Assembly (NCBI GenBank): GCA_037447655.1
Contig: JBBHKE010000769.1
Location: forward strand, 35,729-99,728
DNA length: 64,000 bases
From: Zygnema cylindricum
Taxonomy: Eukaryota; Streptophyta; Zygnematophyceae; Zygnematales; Zygnemataceae
Direction of reading: 5' to 3'
The position numbers and the translations under genes are program-made. Positions 22,712-33,675 of this stretch are shown one piece after another. Under the pieces are notes generated by a model that saw only the letters and a list, made by a program, of their open reading frames with translations, had not been told where the DNA came from and searched no databases. How positions within the stretch are numbered: the stretch's first letter is position 1; each line of letters begins with the position of its first letter.

Positions 22712-23177
22712 AAAAAATGTTTAATTGTAATTTCTCTTTAACGCTGATTTAGGTATACAAAATCCGCCGTCATTACATATACGTTGAAATAGGTAGAAGT
22801 ACAAAATCTGACAATCCGTACCACGTCGCGTCCTTTCAGTGTAATTAATCCATAATTATAATTTGGGTTTGCGAACGCGTTTGTCGCAAACTCGACTCCA
22901 CGTTTATTCTAAGCGCAGTTCTGTATGCAACCGACATAAGTTAACTACAATTTCCGTACGATTTTCGGTAATCAAGTACAGTTTTGTACCAGCAAACACA
23001 TTCCGTACATCACACTATTCATGGAATAAGTACGGAAATTCCATTGACGCTAATTCACAAGAACCGTAATTAACGTCACGGATAAAATAGAACCAGTCAC
23101 TATATTTCGGGTATCAATGTCAAAATTTTGGGGCGCCGATATAGAGTACATAAGTCTAATAACGATTCACGGTGTAA
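22712..23177. repeat. dispersed repeat related to 25905-26365
   Basis: This stretch matches 25905-26365 over most of its length, for example gcgaacgcgtttgtcgcaaa, followed by the shared ctaagcgcagttctgtatgc. It ends with the same terminal word, cgattcacggtgta. The left terminal repeat is not recognisable here, so it is a truncated copy of the ctacaccg TIR family. Confidence 0.7.
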
Positions 23178-24180
23178 CCAACGTCACTTACGTGAGATTT
23201 CATCTCCCGTCGTCGTTCAAACTTCAAACGGCCACGACCGTATGTCTCTGTTCGGTATGGTTTGGACAATATTCGCTTCCGAAAAACTTAGTGTCCAGCC
23301 TTTCGGACTCAAACCGGGTTCAGTAATAAAATCTAAATCGTCAAAAAAATTATTTTCTAAAGCGACGTCTACGAGATTTGAACTTACATTACCGACGTTT
23401 CAAGAAAATTAAATCGCTTGCCTTTACGTTTTTTTTCGCTTTTGTCTATTCTTGTTAATTTTTTGTTTTTTTCTCTTTTACGGTGTTTTCGCATATAACC
23501 GAAACTTAGTCTTGCTACTTTGTTTTTTAGCGAAGATTCTCCGTACAGATTTCAGAGCATTCGGATGTAAACGCAAATAACTTGTCGCTTAAAAAAGTGA
23601 TTTTCGTAGACGTTTCTTTAACGTTTCTTTTTGTTTTAACGTTTCTTTTCCGTTTTGTCAATTTTGTTTCCTTCGTTTTTGATATCCCTTTCACTCTCTT
23701 TTCCTTTTCCCTCTCCCTTTCCCTCTCCCTTTAACGCGGAACTGAGACTGATTTACCTTCTTGTTCAAGTGGTGAGTTCTAGTACTATCCGTACAACTTA
23801 AGACCGTACATCTCTACTATCCTTTCTACGTAAAACAACGGACAGCTGTCTTAATAATTCAGTACAGCTGTATCGTGCTCCATATTCTGGAATACTTTGC
23901 TTCAAGTTCACTACTATTGTTAGCTGCACATCCCTATTTTCCCTTTTTTATGGCACTAAGGACAGAAGTACATCTTGAGCATTGTACGGCAGGATGTCTC
24001 CTCCTCAACTTTGAGCTAAGCTTTCGTATTTTTTTTTGTCTTATCCGGTAGCTGGCCGCTACGGTCAAAAATAGTACTTTTTGCCAGTCTGCGGTGATTT
24101 AATATTTTTGTACCACTACAATTATGTTTTACTTCTCCATCAAATGTTATTAAAGATAATGTTGCCTGCGATAGTGGTAA
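23178..24180. other. intergenic, remnants of dispersed repeats
   Basis: The segment 23484-23612 matches the left interior of the TTA-flanked MITE at 12150-12280. Pyrimidine-rich DNA with tandem ccctttccctctccc-type units lies at about 23690-23735. No gene is recognised; short open frames at 23117-23412 have no known motif. Confidence 0.5.
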
Positions 24181-24335
24181 GAATTAGTGTTGTGTATCGG
24201 GTAAATTTTTTATCGCGATAAATTCGATATTCAATGTATAGAAATATCGAACGGCCAGAGGGCTCGACATGGTACGAATAATAGTACGGAAAATAGTACG
24301 GAAATTGTACAAAATATCGTATACTAGAAGGAATA
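24181..24335. repeat. fragment of gtgttgtgtatcgg/TATCG-rich repeat family
   Basis: It starts ttagtgttgtgtatcggg and contains tatcgcgataaattcgatat with other short self-complementary TATCG words. The same opening occurs at 28454, 39487 and 42719. Confidence 0.5.
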
Positions 24336-24539
24336 CAAAAGCTTAAGCCCGAGTCGGACACTCCAAATTTCACTATTTACAAATTTGGTGTGGACTTTGT
24401 GACCAATACGACAAAATTTAAGAAAATGTTTTATTAACCACTTTTGGTGTGGTAGAAATGTCAACATGAAAAGAAACCTTCTGCAACTTTCATTTTTTGA
24501 CTTTTTGTCTTATCCGGTCTTTATAATAACTATTGTTTA

Positions 24540-24930
24540 ACAATTGGAACCTTTTACTTAAGCGACAAAAACTTGGCGTTCATAATATTGAAATTGAAAT
24601 ATTTTAGGTCATCCTATTGTGGATTGTATGAAATTTAGTACACTGATTGATTATTGACGCCTCTTACTTAAGCAACTTAATAGTATTCTTAATAAAACTG
24701 AAACTGAGATATTTTGGATTGAAAATTTATCGTATAGAGGATCACTTATGCGTCCTTAAAACTGAAATAAGTTATATTGGATTGGAACTTCTTCCTATTG
24801 TGGATGGTATGACTATGTGTGAAGGGATTATTAGAGCCTACCGCTCAAGCTACTAAAACGTGTCCTAAATGAAATCGATGAAGATATTTTGGATTGGAAC
24901 TTCCTTCGATTGTCGATCGTATTTAGAAGC
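24540..24930. repeat. diverged direct repeats, about 110-130 bp
   Basis: Three to four imperfect copies share gatattttggattggaact followed by cctattgtggatngtatg. Divergence is high and boundaries are approximate. The open frame at 24647-24856 lies within them and is probably not a gene. Confidence 0.45.
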
Positions 24931-24978
24931 GTGGAGACTTGAAGCACATTTGACATGAGATCAGGTCCATAATTCCTC

Positions 24979-25031
24979 TTTTATCCCCCTTTTATCCCCC
25001 TTTTATCCCCCATTTATCCCCCTTTTATCCC
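24979..25031. repeat. 11-bp tandem repeat ttttatccccc
   Basis: Five consecutive 11-bp units, one with an a for t change and the last short of two c. Confidence 0.9.
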
Positions 25032-25104
25032 TTTTTTCTGATTTATTAAGTTTTATTGATTTTCAAGAACTGTGAATACTTCTTAAAGCATTATTTAGAA
25101 CAAA

Positions 25105-25107
<3 letters not shown>

Positions 25108-25159
<52 letters not shown>

Positions 25160-25163
25160 TCCC
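25108..25163. repeat. (CT)n microsatellite
   Basis: About 25 CT dinucleotides, ending ccctctccc, directly abut the run of N. True length is unknown because the assembly breaks here. Confidence 0.95.
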
Positions 25164-25173
25164 NNNNNNNNNN
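25164..25173. other. assembly gap (10 N)
   Basis: Ten N follow the CT microsatellite. The fixed size suggests a placeholder, so sequence may be missing. Confidence 0.98.
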
Positions 25174-25811
25174 GTCCCGCGAGCTTAAAAAGCTCTCGCA
25201 TGATGCTATTTCATATAGGATGCCTTTAAGGAGGGTCGAATATGCACCCAAAAACAGCCAAAAATGCACAGAGTATATAACGCTAATACGGTGCCCCTAA
25301 ATTTTGACCCCAAAACCTGAAATAGAATTAATAACGCTATTTAAGGACGTGGACCATAATCTGCCACGTCTCAGGCACTAAATAAGAATCAATAACACTA
25401 ATTATTTTTTGACGCTATTTAATCCTTGACTCTTATAGCGATTGGCGGTGTACTGTACCGAATAGTCGCTTACCGTATGAACTCCGTACAAATTTGCCAC
25501 AGGTGAAAATGCGCCAGCCGGCATTCTAAATTTTGTGACCGACATTTGACACCGACACGTAAAAACCGACAAAAACCCACGTATAAGCTGGGAGGAATTT
25601 CCGTAGGATATACTTTATCGTAGTACGCTCTCGAAAAATTCGAGCGCCCTGCCGGAAAAGGTAACCGATTTTTGATACTCTTTCAAAAATTCCAAAAGAA
25701 AAAGTTTTCCAAACAGATACTCTGTCCCGAAAGATTTCCTAAAAGATACACTGTACCTAATTGTCGGTTAGTGCATCGACTTCGTACAGCTTTGCCACAC
25801 TAAAGTGACAG

Positions 25812-26365
25812 CTACACCGTGAATCGATATTAGCATTTAGAAATTATTAGTGTCAATAGTTAATTAGTGTTATTAAAACTAATTTGGGTTTTGCAAAAAA
25901 ATTAAAAAATGTTTAGTTGTAACTTCTCCATAACGCTGATTTAGGTACACCGGATCTGCCGTCATTTCATACACAGTAAAGTAGGTAGTGGTACAAAATC
26001 TGACATTCCGTACCAGCCGCGTCCTTTTACTGTAATTAATCCACAATTCCAATTTGGGCTTGCGAACGCGTTTGTCGCAAACTCGATTCCACGTTTAATC
26101 TAAGCGCAGTTCTGTATGCAACCGACATAAGTTAACTACAATTCTCGTACGATTTTCGGTAATGAAGCAGTGTTGTACTAACAAACACATGCCGTACACC
26201 ACACTATTATTGAAATAAGTACGGTATGACCATTAACGCTAATTTACAACAACCGTAATTAACGTCAAGGAAAATTTGATTTATTCATACTATTTCGGGT
26301 ATCAATGTCAAAATTTTGGGGTGCCGATATAGAGTACATAAAGCTAAAAACGATTCACGGTGTAG
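25812..26365. mobile_element. MITE-like TIR element, ctacaccg family, copy A
   Basis: The ends are CTACACCGTGAATCG and its inverse CGATTCACGGTGTAG, a perfect 15-bp terminal inverted repeat around 554 bp. No coding capacity is seen. The interior matches 22712-23177. The TIR is related to that of the 620-bp elements at 38806 and 42101. I could not define a target duplication. Confidence 0.75.
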
Positions 26366-26439
26366 CGCTAGCGGTATTGCCTCGTCTTTCATTCCAAGAA
26401 TTGTGAGACACGAGCGGGAATATAAGCGACGGAGGGAGA

Positions 26440-26905
26440 GGCGGCGTAGATTTTTGCAAAGGACCGATGAATGGAACTGAAGGTCCGAGAGGCCTGCAAT
26501 TTACTTCCATACATGCACGTGATGGGGAGAGAACAAAATAGCGAGTAATCTCCCTCGTGCTAAAAACTTTCCACTCTTGTGGCGCATGCGCGATAGCCTT
26601 TTCATTCGTTGTTCGAGTGATACTTTAACTAAAATCGAAACAATAGTTTCATTTTCAATTAAGTTTTTTGATAAGCTGGACTCGCTTGCACAGGGGTCGA
26701 AATGATTATAACACTAAAAACTGACAAAAGGCTGACAAAATTGAAATACATTCAAATAATAAGTTAACGTTCATTGTACTGTGGTAAAAGCATCTTTTCG
26801 TAAGGCAAATGATTTTATTGTTGGGGACTAAATTTTTGAGTAAATATAAATAAAACACACGATACTTTAATACATTGGGCACATACCTTTACCAAATATT
26901 GACAA
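26440..26905. repeat. remnant related to the Harbinger-like MITE at 39784-40720
   Basis: Shared words in the same order include gaccgatgaatgga-type and tagcgagt, then cattcgttgtt, ttttttgataagctggactc, and a right end cattgggcacataccttt resembling catggggacgtgccctta. The left end is not recognisable. Confidence 0.5.
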
Positions 26906-26925
26906 ATGGCGAAGCCCAAAAGGAT

Positions 26926-27060
26926 CGTTGAGATATTCGATTTCAGATTTTCAAAAACGTTGAGATAATCGATTTAGGTTTTTCGAAAACGTTGAGATAG
27001 TCGATTTAGGTTTTTGGAAAACGTTGAGATATTTGATTTAGTTTTTTTGAAAACGTTGAT
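26926..27060. repeat. 32-bp tandem repeat, four copies
   Basis: Units start at 26926, 26958, 26990 and 27022, each 32 bp, of the form cgttgagatantcgattt then aggtttttngaaaa, followed by a partial fifth. The unit length is exactly constant despite substitutions. Confidence 0.92.
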
Positions 27061-28455
27061 GAAAAGAGTTTAATTAGTTGAATTGAAGACTTATTTTAAA
27101 AGCGCACTTGAAAATTTTGGTCTGACCTTCAAAATAAATTATTCCATTTCATGAACTGCGTCACTTTAGACAAAGAGCACTCCACGCGGATTTAATAGGA
27201 TCATGGCGTTTGGGGACAAAAACGGTAACTTTAATTATTGTCAGAAAAAACTATTGGGGTCCATAAAATAGGACAAAAATAAACATGATAACATTATTTA
27301 ATTTTATGCTAATATGTGCAAAAATTAAATAGCATCAATTGCACTAAAGGTGGGCTTACGTTAACTAAAAAATGAGGTTGTTTATAGATGACGTTCTATT
27401 TCGTACCATTCTATGCCAATTTTTTTTTGAGGGGGGGGGGGGACATCTTTACTGGAGATGTACTAGATTTCTATAGGCTTTTAAGACGTGAACCTTTCGG
27501 ATTTTTTTCTTTCTCCAATACGGGACGCAATTGCTGAAATCATCCAGTGTAGCTAGTACATTCCAAGCTAATAGGCATATATTGGCCATCAATTTTTTTT
27601 TTTTTAAATCCACGTCCCAATCCCCCAAAACATTTAGTGTGGATAGTGACCTCCATTAGCCACACACGAGACGTGTAAAATTTGTAAATTTGGAAAAATA
27701 AAAATCATCCAAGATGAATACGTTATTAGTGTCCCACACGTCGTAAAAAGTTATGTGTGACAGATTCTATAAGTCTCATACGATTTCAGACGATGACGGA
27801 AAATACACATTTTTTTTTCGTTTGCATCCAGTACAATTTTTTTTTGTTACTCTCTTGAGGATTTAATGTCTTTTCACGACGACCGGATCCGAAATGCAAT
27901 GACAAAGAAAAATACATCGAGTATGATAGAATATTGTAAGTTGTGACACTTGGCATTTGTCAACACTATATTTTACGACTTTTTCAAAATCTAGATAACA
28001 AAACCTACACTTGATGTTTTTAGTACTTTAAGTTTTTTAGGTCTGCCCACATTAAAGTCCAAATCACAGACTTACGCAATCCCAGTTGTAACATTTTCTA
28101 TCAAAAAAGGACAAATTAAAAGTTGAAATAGCTTGTAACATATTTTTTTTTATAAAAATTGTGAAAATTCAAAAAAACTCTTCAACAAAAGACGCCAAAG
28201 CTAAGGTAGACAAATTAGAAGGGACAAAAAGAAAAAAAGGAAGAGAAGGAAAGAGGAAACATGGTACGTGAAGTATTATAGCCTTATTTGAAGTGAGGCT
28301 CTGCTATTCACTACAAAAATAATATTAACGATAATATTTAGGGTATACAAAACCATACCACGTCTCTTGGCACAAAAATGAACATTTTGTATTCTAATAA
28401 CACATGAACACCAACAAAACCGTAATGCTAATTACAACGGGTAGTGTATTGTAAT
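27061..28455. other. AT-rich intergenic DNA
   Basis: A 12-base G run lies at about 27429-27441. The segment 27366-27500 resembles the start of the ggtaacc element (gaggttgttta, then gtac-rich text). No gene is recognised. Confidence 0.5.
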
Positions 28456-29298
28456 TAGTGTTGTGCATCGAGGAAAAAATATCGCGATAAATTATTTTTT
28501 CGATACATAATCCAAATTGTCATGGGGCCATATGGCTGGGACAAAAATATTATCGTGACATATTTCGTAGGAGGTGAGGGTCTGTACAACTTTAGTACGG
28601 TAAATCATATGGTAAATAACACGGTAAATTGTATGGTATATCTCTCCCTCCCCACTAATCGAGGGAAGTGGGGGTCTATTATTCACTTGCGTCACTTCGA
28701 TATATCGTGATAAAATTTATCGGAGTTTCAACTATTTTTTTTGTCTAAACATCGCATATTTAGCTTCTTGATGTATTGAAGCACTAAATTGATCATGGGG
28801 TAACAATAATTGTCATTGTTTTGTAGTGATGGCTCCTTGCCGATATACAATATGTACCTAATTTTGTGTACCAAATAATCGATACATTGTTACAATATAT
28901 CAAGGATCTCAATATCGCGATATTTATGCGATATATCTACCGATATCAAGATAAATTTTAATCGTGATATATCGAAGTGACGGTTGGTCAACAAAAATTC
29001 AAAAGCCCCCCCCCCCCACTCCTAGTGACGTGCGCCCCCAGTGTGGGGGGGGGGGGGGGATATCCCATACGATTTTATGGCTATTTAACGTACTATATCT
29101 GTACGAACAACCACTTTCTACCAAATATATAGCTATAATCTGTGTTGGTCCCGAAGTGAAATATCGAGCCCTCCGACTGTTTGATATTCGATATATCAAA
29201 TATCAAACTTATCGCAAGTAAATTTTCCTCAATACACAACATTCAAATATTGGTATGTATCTAATATAAGTAAGATGTCTTCGGTACACGACACTCTA
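28456..29298. mobile_element. candidate TIR element dense in ATATCG palindromes
   Basis: The left end tagtgttgtgcatcgagg and the right end cttcggtacacgacactcta are imperfect inverted repeats. The interior holds many self-complementary words, such as tatcgcgata, cgatatatcg and atatcgcgatat. It also holds an inverted poly-C/poly-G pair at 29006-29060. No transposase is present. Flanking 8-mers do not match, so the element type is unproven. Confidence 0.45.
29006..29060. repeat. inverted poly-C/poly-G tracts
   Basis: A run of about 14 C ending in cact is followed about 25 bases later by gtgtgggg and a run of about 17 G. The tracts can pair as a hairpin, and either strand could form a quadruplex-like structure. 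Tract lengths may be unreliable. Confidence 0.8.
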
Positions 29299-29380
29299 GG
29301 GTTCGGTATGGTACAATGCGAATCGCTATTAGCGTTAACAAATATTTTGTGACTGTCATGCCGCATCATGTCGATTGCCC

Positions 29381-29630
29381 GCGCGCACGATATCATGCTC
29401 GCACGCGCGATATTCTGCGTGCGCGCACGATATAATGCACGCAAGCGCGGTATTTCGGATGCACGCGCAGTATTTCGCACCCACGCGCGTTATTTTGCAC
29501 GCACGCGCGGTACATTGCATGCACGCGCGGTTTTTTGCATGCACGCACGGTTTTAGGCACGCGCGCGCGATTTTATGCATGCACACGCGATTTCATGCAT
29601 GCACGGACGATTTGATGCACGCACGTCTAG
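29381..29630. repeat. 20-bp CpG-rich minisatellite
   Basis: About 12 units of the form gcacgcgcggtattttgcat follow at exact 20-bp spacing, each with a few substitutions. Alternating purine-pyrimidine gcacgcgcg blocks recur in every unit. Since 20 is not a multiple of 3, open frames appear in several phases on both strands (29356-29586, 29368-29556, 29375-29686). These are artefacts of the repeat. Confidence 0.92.
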
Positions 29631-30090
29631 CTTTTTCGTTCCCACGCGAAATTTCGCGTCAGTTCATTTATTTATATGTTTGTTGAACCGTACTAATTTC
29701 ATGCGATACTTTTCATTTCATGCGCAAGTATTTCGATTTCGAGTATTTCGTGCGTTATGCTTTGTTTCGTGCAATGCACGCGATTTCGAACTATGGACGC
29801 GGAGTATCGTTTGGCGCCGAATTGCGATTTCCGGGAGTATCGGCGACGCTTCGATTCCTTCTATTTATTTAAGTCGCGAATCCATGCAGGTTCGCGCACA
29901 CATGTAGTTAGGGAGGGTTTTTACCCTCGGACAGTAGATTTTGTCAGGCGTACGGCAGATGATGTTGGCCGCCTATTGGCCAACATCTTACGTAGTTTCA
30001 TGCATGTAAAGTAGGCTAGACGTAGGCTAGTTTTGCTTAGGCCTAGCGTAGCTCCTACTTAGGCTAATTCTCAGACTTAAAGAATTTTAG
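29631..30090. other. intergenic, gene not recognised
   Basis: GC is higher than in neighbouring DNA and the cg-rich style of the minisatellite fades out through about 29780. Direct words gtaggctag and aggctag repeat near 30010-30065. No domain is seen in the open frames. Confidence 0.4.
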
Positions 30091-30577
30091 CTTTTGGACA
30101 AGAATTTTCTCTTGGCGGTTGAGCTTCTCTCTTGCTCTCTCTCACCGATTGCTCACATTTTCTCTCTATTATTGCTAGCTAGCTGTAGAGGCTAGATAGG
30201 TTAAGAACATTTACCTTTGTTTTCTGCCCGCGCTTTTTAATCCACACGGCTCAAAGCCAAGTCCGGAAGGTTTCCCTCCAACTTGCGTCATTTTTGGGAA
30301 GTGGTGGAGTGAAGTTCGTGTGGAGAGGCATCTAGATCCAGCTGCGCCTTCTACGGGCAGCGGAACGGTTTGGAGTGTTTGTGTTTGTTTTGTTTGCATT
30401 TCGGTTATTTCGGTTGGGAGTGGGAAAGTGCATTTTGGCCTTATTTTGGGAATTTTCCTTGTTTGGTTGAAATTGTTTATTTGCTTTGCTGCCTCTTTGA
30501 GATAACTCTTGTAGAGAATACGATAGAGACCCGAGAGCCTAGTGGCTACCTCGTGGCTTAGTATTCTTGTCCAAAAG
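30091..30577. mobile_element. 487-bp element with perfect 15-bp TIR
   Basis: CTTTTGGACAAGAAT at 30091-30105 and its exact inverse at 30563-30577 bound the element. A diverged direct copy lies at 31424-31890. No coding capacity. The inner ends also read tggacaagaa...ttcttgtcca, so the two copies could be LTRs of a miniature retrotransposon with a 0.85-kb interior. No primer site or polypurine tract supports that, and a MITE is more likely. Confidence 0.6.
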
Positions 30578-31339
30578 GCTTGACCTTTCAAAAGCTTTAA
30601 TTTTTCAAAAGCTTATATTTGAATTAAATTATTAAACATGTAAATTTTATTTTATAAAAATATATATCACCTTTCATTTTCAGTTTTTTTTCTTGGCTTG
30701 GTCTTTCTTTTTTCTTTCCACTTTACATTTCACTTTCAGTTTTGCTATGAAATAAAAATATTATAAAAATAATTAAATTTATTATTTAAATTTTATAAAA
30801 AAAAAAAAACATTTTGTTTTTGTTCTTTCTCTTTTTTTCTCTCAATCCTTTCCTTCTATCTTGTTGCCACTCTATTTCTAGTCTGTAGATTTGGTTGATT
30901 TGTGTCAGTTTTAGAGTTAATCTCTTGAATGGGTTTGGGCTGCAGATTTAGGGTTTGTACGGATTTAGGGTTTATTTTTTGGAATTCTAAACCCTAGGTC
31001 AGCATATTCCTGTCCCTTGGTCGCAGATTTCATGATTTTGCAGCGTTGAATTAGGGTTTTTGAAACCCTTTTCACTAATCTACCTCCCTTCCAAGTTCAT
31101 TTGCCTTTTTTTTCTTTGTTCCCGTAAATCTTTTCTTCTTCCTTTGGGTGTGGACATTCACAAGGTGAGGGCCCGTGCGGTCCAGAGGACACTGGGAGGA
31201 GACCCCTTTAAAGGAAATTTTGGGAGTAGATTGCGGTGCGGATTCACCCTTTGAGGCTATGCAAAGCCCTAGCTGTGACGATTAGTTGCGGCTCACCTTT
31301 GATAATCACTATATTATTAAAGGTGTTCCGTAAATATCA
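30578..31339. other. AT-rich stretch with tagggttt words
   Basis: Between the two element copies, tagggttt (telobox-like) or its complement aaaccct appears about six times between 30940 and 31075, in DNA otherwise rich in tttctttt tracts. Such words are common in plant promoters and leaders, but no coding exon follows that I can recognise. Confidence 0.4.
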
Positions 31340-31405
31340 CGATGCCTTGCGGGTGCAAGAGCGATGCCTTGCGGGTGCAAGATCGATGCCTTGCGGGTGT
31401 AGGAG
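31340..31405. repeat. 22-bp tandem repeat, three copies
   Basis: Three contiguous units of cgatgccttgcgggtgcaag plus two bases; the third differs by two bases. Confidence 0.95.
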
Positions 31406-31423
31406 CGTTCTGTTGTAATTTGT

Positions 31424-31890
31424 ACAAGAATTTTCTCTTGGCGGCGGAGCATTCTCTTACTCTCTCTCACCGATTGCTCATGCTTTCTATTTGTTATTGC
31501 TAGCTAGCTATAGAGGTTAGATAGGTTACAAATATTTGCCTTTGTATTTTTGCCCACGTTTTTATTCCACACAGCCTAAAGCCACGTCCGAAAGGTTTCC
31601 CTCCAAATTTGGTCTTTTGGTGGAAATGTGCAATTGGAGATCGTGGGGGACAACATCTGGACCTTGTTGTGCCTTCCTCGGGGAGTGTGAGGGTTTGGTT
31701 GTGTGTGTGTGTCTTGTTTGTATTTCGGTTGGCTTGGAAGGAGTGTAATTTTGATCGGATTTGGATTTTCCCTTGTTCCAGTTGAAATATTTCTTGCTTT
31801 GCTATCATAACGAGATAACTCTTGTAGGGAATGTGATAAAGACCTGAGAGCCTAGTGGCTACCTCTTAGCTTAGCATTCTTATTGGGTCC
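31424..31890. repeat. diverged direct copy of the 30091-30577 element
   Basis: Shared blocks in order include acaagaattttctcttggcg, ctctctctcaccgattgctc, attgctagctagct, ggtttccctcca and gagagcctagtggctacctc. The ends are degenerate (gtacaagaat and attcttattgg). Confidence 0.75.
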
Positions 31891-32337
31891 ACTTCACTCT
31901 AGGGGAGTATTTTTCCCCTTCTCTCTTTGGGTCATTTTCAGCTTTATTCCTTCTTATGGTGTATATATTCTTAATCTTTTCATATTGTTTTTCGTTGGTA
32001 TACATGTTTGTGAGCATGACTTTGCTGGTTGTGATGCATGTTCGTTTGCTTGCCTTTCATGCACAACATGACAAATAACAGCTAGTGTGATCAGAGGTCG
32101 CAAACGGTCAACCGAAATCGTGATCGACCGTTCACCGACCGCCCACGCCAGATTCGGAACGCATTCGGTTGCCAAATTTTGAGGGCTAGGCGGTTGCGGT
32201 CAGTTGATTCACCAGAAAAAAAAACGTTTAGTTGCGGTCGATCAACCAAAAAAGCAAAAAAAACAAAATTTTTGTATTGTCCATACAATCCAACATTATT
32301 CTACTTTGTTCTCTTTGGTATCGTGGAAGTACGTGAC
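31891..32337. other. intergenic; cggtc/ccgac-rich end
   Basis: At 32085-32215 repeated cggtc and ccgac words resemble, in inverse, the stretch at about 38500-38640 (agaggtcg...ggttaaccg-type words). This may be a remnant of an element into which copia-B and the satellite now intervene. No gene is recognised. Confidence 0.35.
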
Positions 32338-33008
32338 TGTTGAAGGTCATGGGCATTAAGACTCGGCTGTGATCCACTCCCACTAGGAGTCAAACTTGCA
32401 CCAGCAAGAGCACGTGGAGCACCAGGGCTAATAGGAGCACTTGCAATAGGAGCTGAGCCATTATCACACATGTTAGCGGAAACAAACCCAAAGAGAAATG
32501 CCTGGAAGACTAGATCTATAGTGTAAGATATGTAACTCCAATCAAAATTGGTATTTCAACCAAACAAACATGTACTACAAGCAAATTAGAGTCAATAGAG
32601 CATAAAACACCTTAAACTGCACTCAATGCTCTCATTTCCTTAATTCTTGTGTAGAATGTACATTATGTATTCAATTGATCAATCCTAATTGAACTAAATA
32701 CTCAAAAGATATAGAAAACATCTAAAACGTATGTACATGGTTCACCAGACACCCTACTGACAAAAATCTAAGTGTTTGGACCAGAATTGTCCACTAACAA
32801 TATCTATATCCTAAAAATCCAGGTGATTCTTATCACGTCTACATTCATTGGCGGCCCTACACACTAATTAACTTAAAGATATCAATTCGTGTAGATACTA
32901 CAAAAAAATCCACACTAAATTTGGTCAATATTGAACAGTTGGTATTCCAAAAATATTATAAGTCCTATACTCAAATTTCTAAGACTTACTAAAGCTTACT
33001 TTTCAATA
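32338..33008 (-). repeat. copia-B 3' LTR
   Basis: The 671-bp direct repeat matches 37175-37865 with scattered substitutions and a short deletion, so this insertion is older than the gypsy element. It includes a copy of the first 44 gag codons, because gag starts inside the LTR. Confidence 0.93.
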
Positions 33009-33024
33009 CTCCCCTTAAGCTTTA
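33009..33024 (-). promoter_or_regulatory. copia-B polypurine tract
   Basis: On the minus strand agcttaaggggag abuts the TATTGAAAAG start of the 3' LTR and so fixes the LTR boundary. Confidence 0.8.
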
Positions 33025-33030
33025 GAAGAC

Positions 33031-33675
33031 TTACTCTTTTAGACCACATGTTTTTCTGCAGTACTCCAACTTAGGAGCGGGCACGGCTTTTGTCAACATG
33101 TCCGCAACCATTTTCTCTTCAGGCAAATAACAAAGTTTTACCACTTTTGCAAATTCTTTCTCACGTACCAAATGTAGCCGAATGTCCATACGTTTACTCT
33201 TAAAATGGTGACTTGGGTTTGTAGCCACAGAAATGGCTGCTTGATTGTCGCACCACATTATTTGTGTCTCGTGTTGCGTAAAACCTAATTCTTTAAGAAA
33301 CGCCTTAATCCATAGCAGCTCTTTCAAGGCTGCGCTTGCAGCCATGTATTCGGCTTCCATTGTAGATTGAGCCGTGACCTTTTGAAGTTTACAACTCCAA
33401 CTACAAGTACCACTTCCAATCTAAATGACATACCCAGTTGTAGACCTCCTACTAGGAACATCATCATAGCTAGCATCACTCCAAGTATTGATGCCAACTT
33501 TGTCCCCTCCCAAAGTAAGCCAAAGATTTATGGTCCCAACAAGATACCTTAAGACCCTTTTTGCTGCCTCCTAGTCTTTCTTTCGTGGGTTTTGCAGACT
33601 TCTGCTCAATACACCAACAGCTGCAGCTATATCAGGCTTAGTATAATTCATGAAGTATATCAGACTTCCCACTAC
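33031..33675 (-). pseudogene. copia-B RNase H
   Basis: Frame 33031-33360 reads MEAEYMAASAALKELLWIKA, WCDNQAAISVATNPSHHFKS and ends MVADMLTKAVPAPKLEYC, the copia RNase H C-terminus. The preceding part (33361-33675) is broken by stops but retains the connection and TW-D-SY blocks on translation. It degrades the RNA strand of the cDNA hybrid. Confidence 0.88.

Noticed and set aside
28456-29298. Confident hAT element
   Set aside because: The tips look hAT-like, but the 8-bp flanks differ and no transposase is present.
29356-29686. Cys/His/Ala-rich open frames on both strands
   Set aside because: Produced by the 20-bp minisatellite in every phase; not a zinc-binding protein.
30940-31075. Telomere or interstitial telomeric repeat
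   Set aside because: The tagggttt words are isolated, not tandem.
30091-31890. Miniature LTR retrotransposon
   Set aside because: No primer-binding site after the first copy, no polypurine tract before the second and no matching flanks; kept as a TIR element with a second copy.
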